NCBI GenBank assembly: GCA_026989405.1
Contig: JALSJL010000411.1
Location: 1 to 11,142 of the forward strand
Direction of reading: 5' to 3'
Length of the DNA: 11,142 nucleotides
Origin: Marinosulfonomonas sp.
GTDB taxonomy: Bacteria > Pseudomonadota > Alphaproteobacteria > Rhodobacterales > Rhodobacteraceae
Positions 1-6,268 of the stretch are shown here, in pieces. The first letter of the stretch is position 1. Each line of letters opens with the position of its first letter. The notes under the pieces are model-generated. The model was not told the DNA's origin, searched no databases, and was given only the letters and a program-made list of their open reading frames with translations. Position numbers and translations under genes: made by a program.

Positions 1-184
1 CGTATGAGACATACAGGTGATAGCGGTCGGACTCGGCTGCAAATCCGCTCTTGCCGGTCGGGCCGGGGCCGCCATCGGGGGTGATCCAGTTGCGAAATGT
101 CGACTGCGGCCGCTTGAAGGCACCGCCCGTCGATTTGGTGTCATACCAATCGCTGTGCCACTTCCCGTCAACCAGTTGTCCCAT
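1..184 (-). CDS. Glutathione S-transferase, glutathionyl-hydroquinone reductase type (N-terminal part, cut by window edge)
   Basis: Reading the minus strand from the ATG at 184-182 gives 61 codons that stay open to the left edge. The protein begins MGQLVDGKWHSDWYDTK and continues with the pattern FKRPQSTFRNWITPDGGPG, GKSGFAAESDRYHLYVSY. This is the N-terminus of the Xi/omega-like GSTs (YqjG/PcpF/ECM4), cytoplasmic enzymes that reduce glutathionyl-hydroquinones with glutathione. In the family the catalytic Cys sits in a CPWA motif directly after the last residues seen, so it lies outside the window. Full-length members are about 310-330 residues, so only about a fifth is present. A purine-rich GGGAAAGAG stretch lies just upstream of the ATG as a plausible ribosome-binding site. 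The gene is divergent from the cob operon and has no obvious functional link to it. The family call is from recalled sequence pattern and is strong; the exact substrate is inference. Confidence 0.85.
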   Translation of the reverse strand, partial: MGQLVDGKWHSDWYDTKSTGGAFKRPQSTFRNWITPDGGPGPTGKSGFAAESDRYHLYVSY

Positions 185-359
185 GCAGAGCTCTTTCCCT
201 GAAACTTATTGGGTGCCGCCACTCTGACAGGTTGGTGGGCACAAGTCACTTTCGCGCTGCCATCTTTCGAAGTGGCGTCGCAAAATGCGCGCCCGTCGCC
301 GCAATATCCATTGCTGGCGCCCGAAAGTCGGCCTATACCCACAAGCAGACGAGGCCAAA

Positions 360-391
360 TCTGGCCAGAGAGGTTGGCTGTCGATGATCGA
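360..391. promoter_or_regulatory. Pair of adjacent palindromes, possible operator
   Basis: TCTGGCCAGA at 360-369 is a perfect 10-base palindrome. TCGATGATCGA at 381-391 is a perfect 5-1-5 palindrome. Their centres are about 21 bases apart, that is, two helical turns. GCCAA at 354-358 and TTGGC at 374-378 also form an outer inverted repeat around the first palindrome. Such an arrangement upstream of an operon could be a binding site for a dimeric regulator, or could form hairpins. I do not recognise the motif of a known regulator, so the role is inference. Confidence 0.25.
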
Positions 392-465
392 CCCATTCAG
401 GGGATCGGACGCAGCATCGTCGGGAATTGAGCGGCTTTTCCTCTCGGGCGCAGTATGTCTGGATG

Positions 466-471
466 AAAGGA
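466..471 (+). promoter_or_regulatory. Ribosome-binding site of the first operon gene
   Basis: AAAGGA lies 7 bases before the ATG at 479. It supports that start over any other in-frame start for the small exported protein. Confidence 0.6.
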
Positions 472-478
472 CGCCAAG

Positions 479-688
479 ATGAAGAAGATTTCAGTTTTTC
501 TGGTGATGATGCCATCGGCCGCATTGGCCGATCCCGGACACTTGCTGGGTGGCGGTCACGACCACCTGGTCGCTGCCGCGGCGGCCGCCGCGGCGCTGGC
601 GGCCGCGCTTTGGGGTGCCACCAGGGGGCGTCCGAAGGACAAGGCAGACGAGCAGGACGAGCCCGAGGCGGAACCACAGAATGGCTGA
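479..688 (+). CDS. Small exported single-pass protein with HupE-like His/Asp motif (DUF6732-like)
   Basis: This 69-residue protein has three parts. Residues 1-17 are a signal peptide (two Lys, hydrophobic core, ending PSAALA before DPGHL). Residues 18-29 carry the polar motif DPGHLLGGGHDH. Residues 30-47 are an Ala-rich membrane segment ending in a Trp-Gly-Ala. The remainder is a charged Lys/Glu/Asp tail. Mature topology is probably periplasmic His/Asp motif, one membrane helix, cytoplasmic tail. The motif plus helix resembles the first segment of HupE/UreJ nickel/cobalt permeases, where His and Asp in a comparable HP-x-G-x-DH context are characteristic. I believe the protein matches a Rhodobacterales family of unknown function (DUF6732), from memory. 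Its stop overlaps the cbiX start by 8 bases, so the two are probably translated together. A cobalt- or nickel-related role is inference. Confidence 0.75.
   Translation: MKKISVFLVMMPSAALADPGHLLGGGHDHLVAAAAAAAALAAALWGATRGRPKDKADEQDEPEAEPQNG
575..594. repeat. Perfect 20-bp GC-only palindrome inside the Ala-rich helix codons
   Basis: The 20 bases equal their own reverse complement and consist only of G and C. They contain a central GCGGCCGC flanked on each side by CCGCGG. They code for part of the alanine run of the small exported protein (residues about 33-39). In RNA this could fold into a very stable stem about 85 bases before the cbiX start. It may simply follow from using GCC and GCG alternately for alanine. 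Confidence 0.6.
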
Positions 689-1772
689 GCAGGCGGGCAA
701 GATCGGCGTCATGATCTGTGGCCATGGTTCACGGTCACAGGCGGCCGTGGATGAATTTGCCATCCTCGCGGAAAAGTTGCCGGCAATGCTGCCGCAGGAT
801 TGGGAAACAGAATACGGCTATCTCGAGTTTGCCAATCCGGTGATCCGTGACGGGCTGGACAGACTGCGGGCCAGGGGCTGTGACCGTATCGTGGCCGTGC
901 CGGGCATGCTGTTTGCCGCGATGCATACCAAGAATGATATTCCGACGGTGTTGAATACCTATGCCCGGAAACATGGGGTCGATGTGAGCTATGGGCGGGA
1001 GCTGGGTGTCGATCCCAAAATGCTTGAGGCCGCAGGTGATCGCGTGCGTGAAGCCCTCGATCGGGCGAACGCCGAGCTTGGACCGCTGCCGCTTGAGGAA
1101 ACCTGTCTTGTGGTGATCGGGCGCGGAGCATCCGACCCGGACGCCAATGCCAATGTCGCCAAGATCGCCAGGATGCTGTGGGAAGGCATGGGGTTCGGCT
1201 GGTGTGAGGTCGGGTATTCCGGGGTTACATTCCCATTGGTCGAACCAACCCTGGATCATGTTGCAAAACTTGGATATCGCCGGGTGATCGTGTTCCCGTA
1301 TTTCTTGTTTACAGGCATCCTGATTGACCGGATATACGGGTTTACGGACCAGGTGGCAGCGCGCTACGAGGGCATTGAATTCGTCAAGGCCGGATATCTG
1401 CGCGACCATCCCAAGGTGCTGGAAACATTTGCCGAACGTGTCACCGAACAGTTGGGTGAACAAGTCCCCGAGACCTGCGGGACATGCAAGTACCGCACCC
1501 AGGTTCTTGGCTTTGAAGCCGAGGTCGGGGCGGTTCAGGAAAGCCATCATCACCATGTCGAAGGCCAGGGCGCAAGCGCGCCCGGATCGAACGTGGCAGA
1601 TTGCAAACTCTGTGATGATTTCTGCACCGGTGAATGCCGGTTGGAGCAATCCACCCACCACCATGACCACCACCATCACCACGATCACCACCACCACGAT
1701 CACCATCATGCAGAATATCCCCATGCCGGACACCCGCACGGGCCGGAAAGTGTTCGGAAGGGCAAGGCGTGA
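681..1772 (+). CDS. cbiX: Sirohydrochlorin cobaltochelatase CbiX, long form with His-rich, Cys-rich C-terminus
   Basis: CbiX inserts Co2+ into sirohydrochlorin, the early-cobalt step of the anaerobic B12 route. The 363-residue protein has two tandem chelatase-like domains (about 8-130 and 140-255). The first keeps the expected metal-binding histidines: His15 in GHGSR and His82 in MHTKNDIP. In the second, the matching position reads GRGASDPDAN, so it lacks the His and is probably structural, as in other long CbiX proteins. The C-terminal extension has CGTC (266-269), a tetra-His (289-292), CKLCDDFCTGEC (308-319), and a tail of 15 His in 18 residues (326-343) plus three more to 353. The CxxC motifs resemble the Fe-S site known in Bacillus megaterium CbiX; the tail is a likely cobalt store or loading site. 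The ATG at 681 overlaps the upstream stop. Longer in-frame starts (549) would read through the small exported gene in another frame and are unlikely. Siroheme ferrochelatase is the main alternative. Confidence 0.9.
   Translation: MAEQAGKIGVMICGHGSRSQAAVDEFAILAEKLPAMLPQDWETEYGYLEFANPVIRDGLDRLRARGCDRIVAVPGMLFAAMHTKNDIPTVLNTYARKHGVDVSYGRELGVDPKMLEAAGDRVREALDRANAELGPLPLEETCLVVIGRGASDPDANANVAKIARMLWEGMGFGWCEVGYSGVTFPLVEPTLDHVAKLGYRRVIVFPYFLFTGILIDRIYGFTDQVAARYEGIEFVKAGYLRDHPKVLETFAERVTEQLGEQVPETCGTCKYRTQVLGFEAEVGAVQESHHHHVEGQGASAPGSNVADCKLCDDFCTGECRLEQSTHHHDHHHHHDHHHHDHHHAEYPHAGHPHGPESVRKGKA
1656..1709 (+). repeat. Low-complexity CAC/CAT tract coding for the His tail of CbiX
   Basis: Fifty-four bases encode His runs of 3, 5, 4 and 3 separated by single Asp residues. 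His codons mix CAC and CAT and the Asp codon is GAC or GAT, so the array is an imperfect short repeat that could change length by slippage. Additional His residues follow at 348, 351 and 353 of the protein. Confidence 0.8.
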
Positions 1773-1831
1773 TGGGCAATGGAGGGGCGCAGGACCGGGC
1801 AACTGAGCGCGCCGGAAAGACATGGTTCTGA
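1772..1831 (+). CDS. Possible 19-codon mini-ORF bridging cbiX and cobH
   Basis: An ATG at 1772-1774 overlaps the cbiX stop as TGATG. The frame runs 19 codons (MGNGGAQDRATERAGKTWF) to a TGA at 1829-1831, which again forms TGATG with an ATG at 1831 in the cobH frame. AAGG at 1764-1767 lies 4 bases upstream as a weak ribosome-binding site. The frame thus fills exactly the only long gap inside the operon and could pass ribosomes from cbiX to cobH by termination-reinitiation. The peptide resembles nothing I know and has no obvious signal or membrane segment. A chance origin is quite possible for so short a frame. Confidence 0.3.
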   Translation: MGNGGAQDRATERAGKTWF

Positions 1832-2469
1832 TGCGCCCCTACGAGAAGGATCCTGCTGCGATCTATGATCAGAGCTTTGCAATCGTGCGTCGTGAAGCAC
1901 GGCTTGAGCGGTTCGAACCGGGGCTCAGAGAGCTTGTCGTCCGGCTGGTGCATGCCTGCGGAATGGTCGAGGTCGCGGACCGGCTGGCATATTCCGAAAA
2001 CGCGTTTCACGCGGGCCGGAACGCTTTGAAAAACGGCGCGCCGATACTGTGTGACTGCCAGATGGTGGCATCCGGTGTGATCCGCCGAAACCTCCCGGCG
2101 GAAAATGAGGTGGTGGTCACCCTGAACGAGCAGGGCATTCCCGAACTGGCGTCCCAGATCGGCAATACCAGGTCGGCCGCCGCGGTCGAGTTGTGGCGCG
2201 ACCGGATCGAAGGTTCGGTTGTTGCCATCGGCAATGCGCCAACCGCCTTGTTCCACCTGCTTGAACTGCTTGACCAAGGCTGGCCCCGGCCTGCGGTCAT
2301 TCTCGGGTTTCCGGTTGGGTTCGTCGGGGCAGCCGAAAGCAAGGCCGAACTGGCAGGCGCACCCCGGGGATGCGAGTTTGTGGCCTTGCGCGGAAGGCGG
2401 GGCGGTTCTGCGATGGCGGCTGCTGCCGTCAATGCTCTGGCGGCCGGGTTGGCCGGGGGGCGGGCATGA
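1822..2469 (+). CDS. cobH: Precorrin-8X methylmutase CobH
   Basis: CobH moves the C-11 methyl group to C-12, turning precorrin-8X into hydrogenobyrinate (or the cobalt form into cobyrinate, as CbiC does). The 215-residue length matches the family (about 210). The catalytic histidine is His44 in RLVHACGMVE. Other family signatures are GAPILCDCQMVASG (72-85), GNTRSAAAVELW (114-125), GNAPTALFHLL (137-147), GFPVGFVGAAESK (162-174) and GRRGGSAMAAAAVNAL (191-206). The ATG at 1822 has GGAAAG at 1814-1819 close upstream. The ATG at 1831 (start MRPYEKD) is an alternative and would be coupled to the possible mini-ORF; both give lengths compatible with known CobH. The stop overlaps cobL by ATGA. The protein is cytoplasmic. 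Confidence 0.95.
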   Translation: MVLMRPYEKDPAAIYDQSFAIVRREARLERFEPGLRELVVRLVHACGMVEVADRLAYSENAFHAGRNALKNGAPILCDCQMVASGVIRRNLPAENEVVVTLNEQGIPELASQIGNTRSAAAVELWRDRIEGSVVAIGNAPTALFHLLELLDQGWPRPAVILGFPVGFVGAAESKAELAGAPRGCEFVALRGRRGGSAMAAAAVNALAAGLAGGRA

Positions 2470-3665
2470 AGGCGTGGCTGCATATCGTCGGGATCGGCGA
2501 AGACGGCCTGGGCGGGCTGACGCCGGCTGCACGCGCCGTTGTCGAGGCGGCCGAGGTCATCGTCGGTGGTGAGCGCCATCAGGGGCTGGCGGACGCGGTG
2601 GGCTGCGAACGGCTGGTCTGGCCCTCGCCCTTCGACGCTTTGCTGGACGCCCTGCGTTCCCGGCGGGGCAAACGGGTTGTGGTGCTGACCACCGGAGATC
2701 CGCTCTGGTTTTCGGTCGGGGCCAGGATTGGCCGGGCGATTGATCCGGCAGAGATCATCTATTTTCCGCATGTCGGGGCGTTTCAGCTGGCGGCGGCACG
2801 CATGGGCTGGTCCATGGCCGATCTGGAAACGCTGACCGTGCACGGGCGTCCAGTTGAACAGATGATTGCGTTCATTCAGCCGGACCAAAGGCTGCTGATC
2901 CTGACGACTGGTGCCGAAACCCCGGCCCAGATCGCACGTTTCCTGTGCGCGCGCGGTTTTGGGCAAAGCCGGATGACTGTGCTGGCCAACATGGGTGGCA
3001 AGAACGAAAAGCGGATAGATGGGGTGGCCGAAAGCTGGGGGCATGTCGTGCCCCCCTTCAACACGCTGGCCGTTGAATGTATCGCCTCGCCCGATGCGGC
3101 TCTGTTGCCCCGGGTGCCGGGGCTGGACGACAGGTTGTTCGACCACGACGGAACCATGACCAAACGTGAGGTTCGGGCCGTCACCGTGGCCAAGCTCATG
3201 CCGATGCGCGGAGCCTTGTTGTGGGATGTGGGCACGGGGTGCGGATCGGTCGCGGTGGAATGGATGCGTTCGGCGCACTATGCGCGTGCGATCGGCATAG
3301 AGCCGCGCGCTGATCGGCGGGCCATGGCTGCGGCCAATGCCTATGCCCTCGGAGTGCCCAAGCTGGAACTGGTCGAGGGCAAAGCCCCGGGGGGGCTGGC
3401 CGGGCTGCCTGCGCCGGATGCGGTTTTTCTTGGCGGTGGCCTGACATCCGAGGTGTTCGATACCGCGTGGGCCGCGCTCAAGCCGTTGGGCCGGCTCGTG
3501 GCCAATTCGGTGACGTTGGAAAGCGAAGCTGTCTTGTCCAGGCTGCATGCCGCCCATGGTGGCGAACTTGTCAGACTGTCTGTCGAAAGGGTCGAGGAAA
3601 TCGGAAATCTGCGCGGCTGGAAGCCCAACCGGGCCGTTACGCAATGGAGTCTGATCAAACGATGA
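2466..3665 (+). CDS. cobL: Precorrin-6Y C5,15-methyltransferase (decarboxylating) CobL
   Basis: CobL methylates C-5 and C-15 of precorrin-6B and removes the C-12 acetate carboxyl, giving precorrin-8X for CobH. The 399 residues hold two domains found as separate proteins (CbiE, CbiT) in the anaerobic route. The CbiE-like tetrapyrrole methylase domain spans about 4-205, with IVGIGEDGLGGLTPAA at its start, TTGDPLWFS (75-83) and GGKNEKR (177-183). The CbiT-like Rossmann methyltransferase domain spans about 225-395, opening with the conserved MTKREVRAVTVAKL (231-244) and the SAM-binding loop WDVGTGCGSVAVEW (253-266). FLGGG (321-325) is the expected later motif. The start at 2466 overlaps the cobH stop by ATGA; an in-frame start at 2370 lies deep inside cobH and is rejected. 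The protein appears intact. Confidence 0.96.
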   Translation: MKAWLHIVGIGEDGLGGLTPAARAVVEAAEVIVGGERHQGLADAVGCERLVWPSPFDALLDALRSRRGKRVVVLTTGDPLWFSVGARIGRAIDPAEIIYFPHVGAFQLAAARMGWSMADLETLTVHGRPVEQMIAFIQPDQRLLILTTGAETPAQIARFLCARGFGQSRMTVLANMGGKNEKRIDGVAESWGHVVPPFNTLAVECIASPDAALLPRVPGLDDRLFDHDGTMTKREVRAVTVAKLMPMRGALLWDVGTGCGSVAVEWMRSAHYARAIGIEPRADRRAMAAANAYALGVPKLELVEGKAPGGLAGLPAPDAVFLGGGLTSEVFDTAWAALKPLGRLVANSVTLESEAVLSRLHAAHGGELVRLSVERVEEIGNLRGWKPNRAVTQWSLIKR

Positions 3666-4420
3666 CCAAGACGTCAGACCTGCCCGAACCCTCGGACCAC
3701 CTGCCATCACCGAGCCGGAAGCCCGGGGCGTTTTACGGGGTTGGCGTCGGTCCCGGCGACCCGGAGTTGATGACACTGAAGGCCGCCCGCCTGATCGGGC
3801 AAGCCGACGTCGTTGCCTACCCGACGCTTCCCGGCGGCCCCAGCCTGTCGCGCACGATTGCATCGGGCGCTATTCGGGCGGGAACCGAAGAGCTGCAGAT
3901 CGAGGTGCCCATGACCGCTGAACGCGAACCCGCACAAGCGGCTTATGACGAAGGGGCGATGAAAATCTCTGCGCACCTGGCTGCCGGCAGGGACGTGGTG
4001 TATCTTTGCGAAGGAGATCCGTTTTTCTACGGATCGTTCATGTATCTGCATGCGCGATTGTCGCGCCAGTTTGCCACTGCAACGGTTCCTGGTGTCAGTT
4101 CGGTCAATGCCGGCGCTGCGATGGCGGGCTTGCCGCTTGCCGCGCGCAACGAGGTTCTGAGCATTTTGCCTGCTCCGTTGCCAGACGATGTATTGCGCGC
4201 GCGCCTCGCAGGTTGCTCGGCTGCCGTGATCATGAAGGTCGGCCGACATTTGCCGCGGTTGCGGCGCCTTCTGGATGCGGAAGGTCTGACCCCGAGCGCC
4301 TGCTACATTGAACGGGCCTCCATGGAGGATGAGCGCGTCCTGCCGCTGAGTGCCGCACCTGATGACGCGCCATATTTTTCGATGATTCTGGTTGTGAAGG
4401 GGGCCGATCCATGGCTGTGA
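3662..4420 (+). CDS. cobI: Precorrin-2 C20-methyltransferase CobI
   Basis: CobI adds the C-20 methyl to precorrin-2, giving precorrin-3A; the anaerobic homologue CbiL acts on the cobalt complex. The 252-residue protein is one tetrapyrrole methylase domain. It has GVGVGPGDPELMTLKAA (26-42) with the usual GxGPGD loop, LCEGDPFFYGSFMYL (115-129), VPGVSSVNAGAA (142-153) and a core strand VIMKVGRHL (189-197). An unstructured N-terminal extension of about 22 residues, rich in Pro and Ser, precedes the domain. The ATG at 3662 overlaps the cobL stop by ATGA; an ATG at 3644 would add six residues and is less likely. The end overlaps the next gene by 10 bases. Sequence alone does not tell CobI from CbiL, so whether the natural substrate carries cobalt is open. 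Confidence 0.94.
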   Translation: MTKTSDLPEPSDHLPSPSRKPGAFYGVGVGPGDPELMTLKAARLIGQADVVAYPTLPGGPSLSRTIASGAIRAGTEELQIEVPMTAEREPAQAAYDEGAMKISAHLAAGRDVVYLCEGDPFFYGSFMYLHARLSRQFATATVPGVSSVNAGAAMAGLPLAARNEVLSILPAPLPDDVLRARLAGCSAAVIMKVGRHLPRLRRLLDAEGLTPSACYIERASMEDERVLPLSAAPDDAPYFSMILVVKGADPWL

Positions 4421-6258
4421 AACCTGTCGTTCTGGCCTTGTCTCGCGCGGGCGAAGACACCGCTCACCGAGTTGCTGCCGCCCTGGGCGCGCAGGTTCAT
4501 GGCCGCAAGGACCGGGTTCGGATGGCAAGCGTGTTTTTTCCGGATGCGCTGGAACATGTGCGCGCCCTGTTTGGCGCCGGCGTTCCGGTGGTCGGCGTCT
4601 GTGCATCGGGTATCCTGATCCGTGCTGTCGCGCCTCTGCTGGCCGACAAGCGGACCGAACCGCCGGTGGTCTCGGTTTCTGACGACGGGGCCGTGGTTGT
4701 TCCGTTGCTGGGGGGGCACCACGGCGCAAACCGATTGGCGCGTGACATAGCAGGGGCCTTGTCGGGCACGGCGGCGGTTACAACCGCAGGCGATGTGGCG
4801 CTGGGAGTGGCGCTGGATGAGCCGCCGGAAGGCTGGGTTCTGGCCAACCCGGAGAATGCCAAGCCCGCGATGATGGCGTTGTTGCAGGGCGGCGGTGCGC
4901 GGATCAGCGGGCCGGCGGCGGCACAGGCCGACTGGCTGGCGGATCTTCCCAGGGGCGACGAGGTCGAGATCATCTGCACCACAGAGCCATGCCCGACCCC
5001 TCGCGAGACGGACCTGCTGTTTCACCCTCAAACCCTGACACTGGGGGTGGGATGCGCGCGCAATTGCCCGCCTGCGGAACTGTGGGACCTGGTGCGCGAC
5101 ATGCTGGTTGAGAGCAACGTCGCACCGGGGGCAATTCGGGCGGTGGCGACGCTGGACCTGAAGGCAGACGAGCCGGCGGTTCTGGAATTGGCAAAACGGC
5201 TTGGTGCGCCGCTGCGCCTGTTCGACGCGGCCGAGCTGGAAGCCGAAACGCCGCGGCTGGCGAACCCGTCGGATGTGGTCTTTGCCGAAGTCGGCTGCCA
5301 TGGGGTCAGCGAGGCCGCCGCCCTTGCCGTCGCCGGGCCCGATGCGGTTCTGACCGTGCCGAAAGAGAAAAGCGCAAACGCCACCTGTGCGCTGGCGTTG
5401 GCGCCCAGGCCGATTGTCGACATGCAGGGCCGCGCGCGCGGCAAGCTCGCCGTGGTCGGGATCGGTCCGGGCGAAGCAGGCTGGCGCACACCTCAAGCAA
5501 GTCGGCTGATCCAGCAGGCCGATGAACTGGTTGGCTACGGTCTGTATCTTGATCTGTTGGGGCCTCTGGCTGCGGGCAAGCCGCGAAAGGACTTTCCCCT
5601 CGGGGGGGAAGAAGCCCGTTGTCGCTACGCGCTCGAAGAGGCGGGCAAGGGGCGCAGTATTGCGCTGATCTGTTCTGGCGATGCCGGGATCTTCGCCATG
5701 GCGGCCCTGGTGTTCGAGCTGCTCGATCGGTCGCCCGATGCCGGCGGCGTTTCCGATGCGGCGCGCCGTGTAGAAGTCGTCAATGCGCCGGGGGTTTCTG
5801 CGTTGCAGGCAGCCGCTGCACGCGCCGGCGCGCCGCTTGGCCATGATTTCTGCGCGATCTCGCTGAGCGATCTTCTGACCCCGCGCCAGGATATCGTGAA
5901 ACGGCTGCGGGCGGCTGCCGAAGGTGACTTCGTGATTGCCTTCTACAACCCGGTTTCCAAACGCCGGCGCACCTTGTTGGCGCAAGCGCGCGACATCCTG
6001 CTTGAGCACCGGCCCGCCGACACGCCCGTGTGTCTGGCGACCTCGCTTGGCCGGGCCGAAGAGAAACTGCGTTACAGGCGACTGGACGAACTGGACGTCG
6101 ATGAAGTCGACATGTTGACGGTCGTTGTGGTCGGCTCGTCGCAGTCGCGCCTTGCCCGGCTTGGCGAAGGGCCGCGCATGTATACGCCAAGAGGATATGC
6201 GCGCCGCATTGACGGCGATCTGGCGGGAGAACCGACGGCGGTGAGACAGGAAACATGA
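4411..6258 (+). CDS. cobJ: Fused CbiG (cobalt-precorrin-5A hydrolase) - CobJ (precorrin-3B C17-methyltransferase)
   Basis: This 615-residue protein joins two enzymes. Residues about 1-335 form a full CbiG. The CbiG N-domain has VGVCASGILIRAVAPLLADK (61-80) and VVVPLLGGHHGANRLARDIA (95-114). A linking middle region covers about 125-205. The CbiG C-domain (CobE-like) has LGVGCARNCP (211-220), FAEVGCHGVSEAAAL (291-305) and VPKEKSANATCALAL (316-330). Residues about 344-585 are the CobJ methylase, with VVGIGPGEAGWRTPQA (348-363), SGDAGIFAMAAL (422-433), NAPGVSALQAAAARAGAPLG (458-477), FYNPVSKRR (511-519) and VVVGSSQS (572-579). CobJ contracts the ring and methylates C-17. CbiG opens the delta-lactone and releases acetaldehyde in the anaerobic route. 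Aerobic model organisms carry only the short CobE. The start overlaps cobI by 10 bases. Both halves look intact. Confidence 0.94.
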   Translation: MAVKPVVLALSRAGEDTAHRVAAALGAQVHGRKDRVRMASVFFPDALEHVRALFGAGVPVVGVCASGILIRAVAPLLADKRTEPPVVSVSDDGAVVVPLLGGHHGANRLARDIAGALSGTAAVTTAGDVALGVALDEPPEGWVLANPENAKPAMMALLQGGGARISGPAAAQADWLADLPRGDEVEIICTTEPCPTPRETDLLFHPQTLTLGVGCARNCPPAELWDLVRDMLVESNVAPGAIRAVATLDLKADEPAVLELAKRLGAPLRLFDAAELEAETPRLANPSDVVFAEVGCHGVSEAAALAVAGPDAVLTVPKEKSANATCALALAPRPIVDMQGRARGKLAVVGIGPGEAGWRTPQASRLIQQADELVGYGLYLDLLGPLAAGKPRKDFPLGGEEARCRYALEEAGKGRSIALICSGDAGIFAMAALVFELLDRSPDAGGVSDAARRVEVVNAPGVSALQAAAARAGAPLGHDFCAISLSDLLTPRQDIVKRLRAAAEGDFVIAFYNPVSKRRRTLLAQARDILLEHRPADTPVCLATSLGRAEEKLRYRRLDELDVDEVDMLTVVVVGSSQSRLARLGEGPRMYTPRGYARRIDGDLAGEPTAVRQET

Positions 6259-6260
6259 GG
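6257..6260 (+). promoter_or_regulatory. Ribosome-binding site that fixes the GTG start of cobM
   Basis: GAGG overlaps the cobJ stop TGA (6256-6258) and lies 8 bases before GTG at 6269. No ATG or TTG in the cobM frame is available nearby, so this site decides the start. Confidence 0.65.
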
Positions 6261-6268
6261 ACAGTTGC

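Larger units (their letters stand above)
185..478. other. Divergent intergenic control region, GST / corrin operon
   Basis: These 294 bases separate the two divergent start codons and hold no convincing gene on either strand. Promoters for both directions must lie here, but I see no strong -35/-10 pair; the best plus-strand candidate (TTGAGC at 427-432, CAGTAT at 451-456) matches poorly. I looked for a cobalamin riboswitch, in particular a B12-box-like stretch resembling AGCCAGGAGACCTGCC, and did not find one on either strand. Two short palindromes at 360-369 and 381-391 are the only ordered structures and are listed separately. Confidence 0.6.

Noticed and set aside
185..478. Possible cobalamin riboswitch ahead of the corrin operon
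   Set aside because: No B12-box-like sequence or typical surrounding conserved blocks could be seen on either strand.
285..482. Short plus-strand frames in the divergent region considered as genes
   Set aside because: No ribosome-binding site, no coherent composition, and overlap with the real start of the small exported gene.
549..680. Earlier in-frame ATG start for cbiX at 549
   Set aside because: It would overlap most of the small exported gene in another frame, gives an Arg/Pro-rich extension, and homologous CbiX proteins begin just before the GHGS motif, which fits ATG 681.
1656..1760. CAC/ACC repeat tract considered as a mobile or CRISPR-like repeat
   Set aside because: It has no unit-spacer structure; it is explained by His and Asp codons of the CbiX tail.
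2007..3863. Long open frame of 618 codons on the minus strand opposite cobH and cobL
   Set aside because: It lies opposite well-supported genes, reads as Arg/Pro/Gln-rich low-information protein, and is expected from high GC codon bias.
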